Positions 59,174 through 64,000 of a DNA stretch of 64,000 nt are shown here, in pieces. Below the pieces are notes generated by a model that saw only the letters and a program-made list of their open reading frames with translations, did not search any database and was not told the DNA's origin. Origin of the DNA: [Scytonema hofmanni] UTEX 2349 (GTDB taxonomy: Bacteria; Cyanobacteriota; Cyanobacteriia; Cyanobacteriales; Nostocaceae). Location: NCBI RefSeq assembly GCF_000582685.1, contig NZ_KK073768.1:1390865-1454864 (forward strand), written 5' to 3'. Each line of letters begins with the position of its first letter. The first letter of the stretch is position 1. The translations under genes were made by a program, and so were the position numbers.

Positions 59174-61792
59174 ATGAGTTCATTTGTCCTTTGTTTTCAA
59201 GATATTGATAAAACAAAACTCACGGTTGTTGGGGGTAAAGGCGCAAACTTAGGGGAACTTTCCAAGATTGAAGGAATCCGCGTACCGGATGGCTTTTGTA
59301 TTTCTACTGAAGCCTTTAAAAGAATCATTGGGGAAACGTCGTCAATTAACGAATTACTTGATCGGTTATCGGTTCTCAAGGTGGAAGATCGGCATAAAAT
59401 CGGGGAACTTTGCGGTGAGATTCGCTCTTTCATCGAAGGAATAGCCATCCCTGAAGACATTAATAAAGAGATCACCCGCGTCCTCTCCAGGATTGGTGAG
59501 AAAAATGCCTATGCAGTGCGATCGAGCGCAACGGCAGAGGATTTACCTATGGCTTCCTTTGCAGGACAGCAGGATACGTATTTGAACATTATCGGAAGGG
59601 AGGCAATCTATCAGCATATCAGCAAGTGCTGGGCATCACTATTTACCGACCGGGCTGTAACATACCGCCTTCAAAACGGCTTTGACCACCGTAAAGTTTA
59701 TATGTCCGTGGTTGTTCAGAAAATGGTCTTCCCGCAGGCATCAGGAATTTTGTTTACAGCCGATCCTGTCACTTTCAATAGAAAATTGCTGTCTATTGAT
59801 GCCAGTTTTGGACTTGGTGAGGCTTTAGTTTCCGGTTTGGTATCTCCCGATTGTTATAAAGTTCAGGAAGAGAAAATCGTCGATAAAATGATAGCCACCA
59901 AAAAATTGGCTATCTATCCACTAAAAGAAGGCGGAACAGAGACACAGCAAATTGATCCTGATCAGCAAAAGACTCAAACACTTAGTGAACAACAAATTTT
60001 ACAACTAGCACACATAGGAAGACAGATCGAAGCTTTTTTTGGTTGCCCCCAAGATATCGAATGGTGTTTGGTTGATGATACATTTTATATTGTCCAGAGT
60101 CGCCCAATCACTACTTTATACCCGATCCCTGAAGCAAGCGATCGCGAAAATCACGTCTATGTATCTGTGGGTCATCAACAAATGATGACTGACCCCATCA
60201 AACCATTGGGATTGTCTTTATTTCAGTTAACAGCTGCTCGACCCATGTATAAAGCTGGTGGAAGGTTGTTTGTTGATATCACACCTGATCTAGCTTCACC
60301 TGTTAGAAGAGAATTTATAGTAGATGTCTTGGGAAAATCCGATCCGCTTATAAAAGACGCACTTCTAAACATCATAGAGCGAGGAGATTTTATAAAAACG
60401 TTACCAGATGATGAGAAAGAACAAAGTCCCGGTAAAAGTAATAAAGGTATATCGCCTGCGGATTTTCAAACACAAATCGAATACGATCCAACAATCGTTC
60501 CCGATCTGATTAAGAGTAGTCAAACATCGATAGACGAGTTAAAACATAACATCCAAACGAAATCAGGAGCGGATCTAATTGATTTTATTCTGGAAGACAC
60601 CCAGAAATTAAAGAAGAGTTTATCTAATCCACAAAGTTTTGCTGTGATTATGACTGCTATGAATGCTTCATCATGGATCAATGAAAAAATGAAGGAGTGG
60701 TTAGGTGAAAAAAACGTAGCAGACACGCTTTCTCAATCTGTACCCAACAATATTACTTCGTCTATGGGTCTGGAACTATTGGATGTTGCAGATGTGATTC
60801 GTCCTTATCCGGAAGTAATTGATTATTTACAACATGTAAAAGATGATAACTTTTTGGATGAACTGGTTAAGTTTAATGGTGGAAAGGAAACCCAAAATGC
60901 TATCTGTGCTTATCTCAACAAATACGGAATGCGATGTGCCGGAGAAATCGATATTACTAAAACTCGTTGGAGTGAAAAACCAATTACACTTGTCCCGATG
61001 ATTCTCAGTAACATCAAAAACCTTGAGCCTAATGCCAGCAATCGGAAATTTGAGCAAGGGCAACAGTCAGCTTTGAAAAAAGAACAAGAGTTATTAGATC
61101 GATTGAAGCAATTACCGGATGGTGAACAAAAAGCCAATGAGACAAAACGAACGATCAGCCTGATCCGGAATTTCATCGGTTATCGTGAATATCCAAAATA
61201 CGGCATAGTTAATCGCTACTTTGTTTATAAGAAAGCTTTACTGAAAGAAGCCGCACAACTCGTACAAGCCAACGTTATTCATGAAAAAGAAGATATATAC
61301 TATCTCACTTTTGAAGAACTTCGCGAAGTCATACGCACAAATAAACTTGATTACCAGATTATCAGCAAACGAAAAGATGAGTACAAATTATATGAAAAAC
61401 TAACTCCCCCACGTATTATCACGTCTGATGGTGAAATCATTGCAGGTAAGTACAAACGAGAAAATCTTCCAGCCGAAGTTATTGTAGGTCTACCTGTTTC
61501 TTCCGGAGTTATAGAGGGAAAAGCACGTATCATCTTAAACATAGAAGATGCCGACCTAGAAGATGGAGATATATTAGTCACCTCCTTTACTGACCCTAGC
61601 TGGACACCATTGTTTGTATCCATAAAAGGTCTAGTCACCGAAGTTGGTGGACTGATGACCCACGGAGCAGTTATCGCACGGGAATATGGCTTACCAGCAG
61701 TTGTCGGAGTAGAAAATGCTACCAAAATTATAAAAGATGGGCAACGAATTCGCGTGCATGGAACAGAAGGGTATGTAGAAATCCTATGTTAA
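59174..61792 (+). CDS. rph: Rifamycin phosphotransferase-like / PEP-synthase-related enzyme
   Basis: 872 residues. N-terminal ATP-grasp domain: VVGGKGANLGELSKI near residue 18, YAVRSSATAEDLPMASFAGQQDTYLN near 115 and FTADPVTFNRKLLSIDASFGLGEALVSG near 195, ending DIEWCLVDDTFYIVQSRPI. A long helical middle domain (320-760) takes the place of the PEP-binding barrel of true PEP synthase. The C-terminal swivel domain has GGLMTHGAVIAREYGLPAVVG with the transfer His near residue 830. This three-domain form and length fit rifampicin phosphotransferases, which inactivate rifamycins using ATP. Whether this one acts on rifamycin is untested. Only one HIP1 site lies in 2.6 kb. Confidence 0.83.
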   Translation: MSSFVLCFQDIDKTKLTVVGGKGANLGELSKIEGIRVPDGFCISTEAFKRIIGETSSINELLDRLSVLKVEDRHKIGELCGEIRSFIEGIAIPEDINKEITRVLSRIGEKNAYAVRSSATAEDLPMASFAGQQDTYLNIIGREAIYQHISKCWASLFTDRAVTYRLQNGFDHRKVYMSVVVQKMVFPQASGILFTADPVTFNRKLLSIDASFGLGEALVSGLVSPDCYKVQEEKIVDKMIATKKLAIYPLKEGGTETQQIDPDQQKTQTLSEQQILQLAHIGRQIEAFFGCPQDIEWCLVDDTFYIVQSRPITTLYPIPEASDRENHVYVSVGHQQMMTDPIKPLGLSLFQLTAARPMYKAGGRLFVDITPDLASPVRREFIVDVLGKSDPLIKDALLNIIERGDFIKTLPDDEKEQSPGKSNKGISPADFQTQIEYDPTIVPDLIKSSQTSIDELKHNIQTKSGADLIDFILEDTQKLKKSLSNPQSFAVIMTAMNASSWINEKMKEWLGEKNVADTLSQSVPNNITSSMGLELLDVADVIRPYPEVIDYLQHVKDDNFLDELVKFNGGKETQNAICAYLNKYGMRCAGEIDITKTRWSEKPITLVPMILSNIKNLEPNASNRKFEQGQQSALKKEQELLDRLKQLPDGEQKANETKRTISLIRNFIGYREYPKYGIVNRYFVYKKALLKEAAQLVQANVIHEKEDIYYLTFEELREVIRTNKLDYQIISKRKDEYKLYEKLTPPRIITSDGEIIAGKYKRENLPAEVIVGLPVSSGVIEGKARIILNIEDADLEDGDILVTSFTDPSWTPLFVSIKGLVTEVGGLMTHGAVIAREYGLPAVVGVENATKIIKDGQRIRVHGTEGYVEILC

Positions 61793-61804
61793 ATCACGCT
61801 CAGT

Positions 61805-63355
61805 TCACAAATTTTCCGATTCTAACTGACTCATAGATGACTGACTTTCTTGGTTCATACCAACAATCACCACATGCTTATCTAATTTTTTATATCGAGC
61901 AACGACTTGAGAAATTGCTGTTTCAGCGGCATGATCCCACACATGAGCATGATGAAGGTCAATAATAACTTTTTCTGGGTCTTCAGCATAGTTAAAAAAC
62001 TCAAGAAAGCTGGTAATTGAACCAAAGAAAAGTTGTCCCGATATTGTATATATTTTCGCCCCATATTCATCCAATGATTTGACTACTTTGATTTGGGCTG
62101 CTTTCCAAGCGAAAATAAAAGTGCTAATAATTACACCAACCAAAACGCCTTTAGCAAGGTCATTAGTCAAGAGAGCGATCGCCACCGTTACAGGCATGAC
62201 AATTGCATCACTCAGGGGCATTTTTCTTAACTCTTGTAATGATTTCCAACTAAAGGTTTCAAAAGCCACCATAATCATGATACCAATCAATACTGCCATC
62301 GGTATCTGCTTGACTATATCTCGAAAAACAAAGATTAAAGTTAATAAAAAAGCCCCAGATACAAAAGTTGATAAACGCCCTTTACCTCCAGACCTAATAT
62401 TAATAATTGATTGCCCAACCATTCCACAACCAGCCATTCCACCAAAAAATCCTGTGACGATGTTGGCAATACCTTGACCTTTCACTTCTCGATTTTTAGA
62501 ACTCTTAGTCTGTGTTAACTCATTGAGTAAGTCTGCGGTTAATAACGATTCTAAAAGACCGACAATCGAAAGGGTTAATGAGTAAGGCAGAATAATCCAA
62601 AAGCTTTCTAGAGAAAAGTCAATACGCGGCAAATGAAACGATGGCAGTGTACCTGTAATATTGCCAATATCTCCGACTTTTATAAGATTGACTTTTGTCG
62701 TCATTGCCACGATTGTCATAATTACAATGGCAACTAACGGTGATGGTACAATTTTGCTAATCCGAGGGAAAAGATAGACGATCGCTAATGTAGCTGCTAC
62801 CATCAAATACATTTGCCAAGGTTGTCCAGCAAATTGTTTAACTTGAGCTACGAAAATTAACACCCCTAAAGCATTCACAAAACCTGCCACAACCGATTGA
62901 GGAATAAAGCTAAAAAATCTGCTTAATTTCCCAACTCCCATCAGAAATTGCACTATCCCAGTTAGAATGGTGGCTGCAAATAAATACTCAACTCCATATT
63001 TTTCTACTAATGATGTCATTAGTAATGCCATCGAACCAGTTGCAGCGGAAATCATTGCCGGTCTTCCACCAAACAGGGAAATAACGATGGCTATACAAAA
63101 GGAAGTATATAAAGCTACCATTGGCTCAACTTTAGCTATAGCAGCAAAAGCCAGAGATTCTGGAATCAATGCTAATGATACAGTCATCCCTGCTAAAACA
63201 TCACCTCTAACGTCAGAAAAATCTATACTTTTTACTCTAAAAAAATTAAATTTTTCCTTTAGTGTAGTACTCTTGTTTTTGTATTTATTTTTAATAAAAT
63301 GCACTCCTACCTCCAAAACTAAGCTAACGATTTCTCCAAATCGAAAAAAAAGCAC
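61805..63355 (-). CDS. SulP-family anion transporter with STAS domain
   Basis: 516 residues. About 12-14 membrane spans at residues 50-410, with the family signature DVLAGMTVSLALIPESLAFAAIAKVEPMVALY near 55 and GMAGCGMVGQSIINIRSGGKGRLST near 310. A C-terminal STAS-like domain (AKIYTISGQLFFGSITSFLEFF, then VIIDLHHAHVWDHAAETAISQVV) follows. Members carry sulfate, bicarbonate (BicA-type) or other anions; the WDHAA form of the STAS resembles MFS/bicarbonate-type members, but the substrate is not assignable. Convergent with rph: 12 bases between stops. A long basic N-terminus (20 residues) precedes the first span; an internal start is possible. Confidence 0.9.
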   Translation of the reverse strand: MLFFRFGEIVSLVLEVGVHFIKNKYKNKSTTLKEKFNFFRVKSIDFSDVRGDVLAGMTVSLALIPESLAFAAIAKVEPMVALYTSFCIAIVISLFGGRPAMISAATGSMALLMTSLVEKYGVEYLFAATILTGIVQFLMGVGKLSRFFSFIPQSVVAGFVNALGVLIFVAQVKQFAGQPWQMYLMVAATLAIVYLFPRISKIVPSPLVAIVIMTIVAMTTKVNLIKVGDIGNITGTLPSFHLPRIDFSLESFWIILPYSLTLSIVGLLESLLTADLLNELTQTKSSKNREVKGQGIANIVTGFFGGMAGCGMVGQSIINIRSGGKGRLSTFVSGAFLLTLIFVFRDIVKQIPMAVLIGIMIMVAFETFSWKSLQELRKMPLSDAIVMPVTVAIALLTNDLAKGVLVGVIISTFIFAWKAAQIKVVKSLDEYGAKIYTISGQLFFGSITSFLEFFNYAEDPEKVIIDLHHAHVWDHAAETAISQVVARYKKLDKHVVIVGMNQESQSSMSQLESENL

Positions 63356-63693
63356 TAAGCGAAATAATGCTAAGTAATACTAGCATTACAAAAATTTTAT
63401 TTTTGATAAATATATATACTTGATCAGCAAGTTTTACAATTACTTCATAATTGCGATGAAAAATATAATTTTTAAATAAAGTTGTATTTTATGACTTTTG
63501 ACAGCAGATTTCAAGTAAATGATGTAAATGGGTAAAACCTAAAACCCGCTCTGAGACGTTCCGGCGGAACGTCTCTACGTATATTTAATAATACGTAATT
63601 TTCCGGATGAAATAAAGGCGATCGCCTTTTTCGTTTGCTTGAGTACAACTGCCATGCGATCGCCTATTAACCTCAATGCGAATACTGCGATAA
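63356..63693. other. Intergenic stretch with repeat copy 2
   Basis: AT-rich left part (SulP promoter side). 63527-63583 is the inverted second copy of the repeat at 3780-3845, with a perfect GACGTTCCGGCGGAACGTC palindrome. Two HIP1-like GCGATCGCC sites lie near 63618 and 63656. No gene. Confidence 0.6.
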
Positions 63694-64000
63694 TTACTTA
63701 GAAAGATTTGGCTCAACAGTTTCGGGAAAACTTGCGAAATTACGTCTTACCCAATCCATCCCCACTTCGTTATTCAGCTTAATTTTTTGTGGAGTATTTG
63801 GATAAATCTTCCCTAAAATATCTGCATCTTGTTCGACAACAACTTTGGCAAAGTTGAGAAACTTGCTACCCAATACTTTAAATGCCGGGTGTTTTACTTG
63901 CCCAAACATCAATACATAAGTGCGTGTCCGCATCTGCGATTCTGGTACAAAAAAATGACATTGAGCAACTTTCCCGAATGCAGTTTCACCATGAAAAATT
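63694..64000 (-). CDS. Rieske-type ring-hydroxylating oxygenase, C-terminal part (runs off the window)
   Basis: The frame is open to the window edge and ends at 63694. It reads FHGETAFGKVAQCHFFVPESQ, MRTRTYVLMFGQVKHPAFKVLG, then FAKVVVEQDADILGKIYPNTPQKIKLNNEVGMDWVRRNFASFPE. The EQDADILGKIYPN... and NNEVGMDWVRR blocks are like the C-terminus of cyanobacterial aromatic ring-hydroxylating (Rieske) oxygenases related to pheophorbide a oxygenase, but the Rieske and iron sites themselves are outside the window. At least 101 codons are visible. An internal ATG at 63933 is not the start. Confidence 0.62.
   Translation of the reverse strand, partial: IFHGETAFGKVAQCHFFVPESQMRTRTYVLMFGQVKHPAFKVLGSKFLNFAKVVVEQDADILGKIYPNTPQKIKLNNEVGMDWVRRNFASFPETVEPNLSK

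Overview
The window is chromosomal DNA of a filamentous, probably heterocyst-forming cyanobacterium (Nostocales-like). Direct signs are the many HIP1 octamers (GCGATCGC) on both strands, arrays of 7-bp short tandem repeats (ATGCCCA/ATGCCCC, GTTAGTT, CCAGTCCC types), palindromic interspersed repeats, a fused panC-cmk gene, an iron superoxide dismutase, a stand-alone homologue of the orange carotenoid protein C-terminal domain, and a PEP-CTERM protein. No rRNA, tRNA or CRISPR array was seen. I cannot name the species.

Layout. 0-7.5 kb: housekeeping genes (aroK, argB, pdxH) mixed with cyanobacterial membrane or TPR proteins and a DUF3153 lipoprotein. 7.5-18 kb: accessory zone with an HD-hydrolase fragment joined to a Uma2 fragment, a HigBA-type toxin-antitoxin pair with a duplicated orphan antitoxin that overlaps a Ser/Thr kinase, an XRE regulator, typA, an AIPR-family gene, an intact Uma2 gene and a DUF29 gene. 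18-24 kb: a DUF58 protein, then a probable nitrogen-salvage group (cupin, isochorismatase-fold hydrolase, ATZ/TRZ-type amidohydrolase, concentrative nucleoside transporter). 24-32.7 kb: an acyltransferase, a 1.6-kb gene-free AT-rich stretch, an RlpA-like protein, panC-cmk, sodB and purM. 32.7-40 kb: several apparent relics of IS200/IS605-superfamily elements, including a C-terminal fragment resembling IscB, scattered among a PHP phosphoesterase, a P-loop protein, a WecG/TagA glycosyltransferase and a NarL-type regulator. 40-42 kb: a response regulator fused to a SpoIIE-type phosphatase, with an adjacent anti-sigma-type ATPase. 42-44.9 kb: the carotenoid-domain homologue, a SnoaL-like protein and a medium-chain reductase.

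44.9-57.6 kb is the most interesting metabolic stretch. It holds an aspartyl/asparaginyl hydroxylase-like protein, a hydantoinase/dihydropyrimidinase-like enzyme plus a decayed fragment of a second copy, two duplicated alpha/beta-hydrolase-fold proteins lacking the usual nucleophile and flanking a BKACE (DUF849) enzyme, a RidA protein, an HpcH/HpaI aldolase, an aldehyde dehydrogenase and a nitrilase-fold protein whose catalytic Cys and Lys appear replaced. hisS and a DUF3598 gene sit inside it. Read together these could open and degrade a cyclic amide, but the substrate is unknown and the pathway is my inference.

57.7-64 kb: an NmrA-like protein, a 21-bp minisatellite, a rifampicin-phosphotransferase-like gene with an unusually perfect Shine-Dalgarno sequence (possible transfer from Firmicutes), a SulP anion transporter and the 3' end of a Rieske-type oxygenase gene cut by the window edge.

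All family calls come from reading motifs by eye. No database search was run, and residue numbers are approximate.
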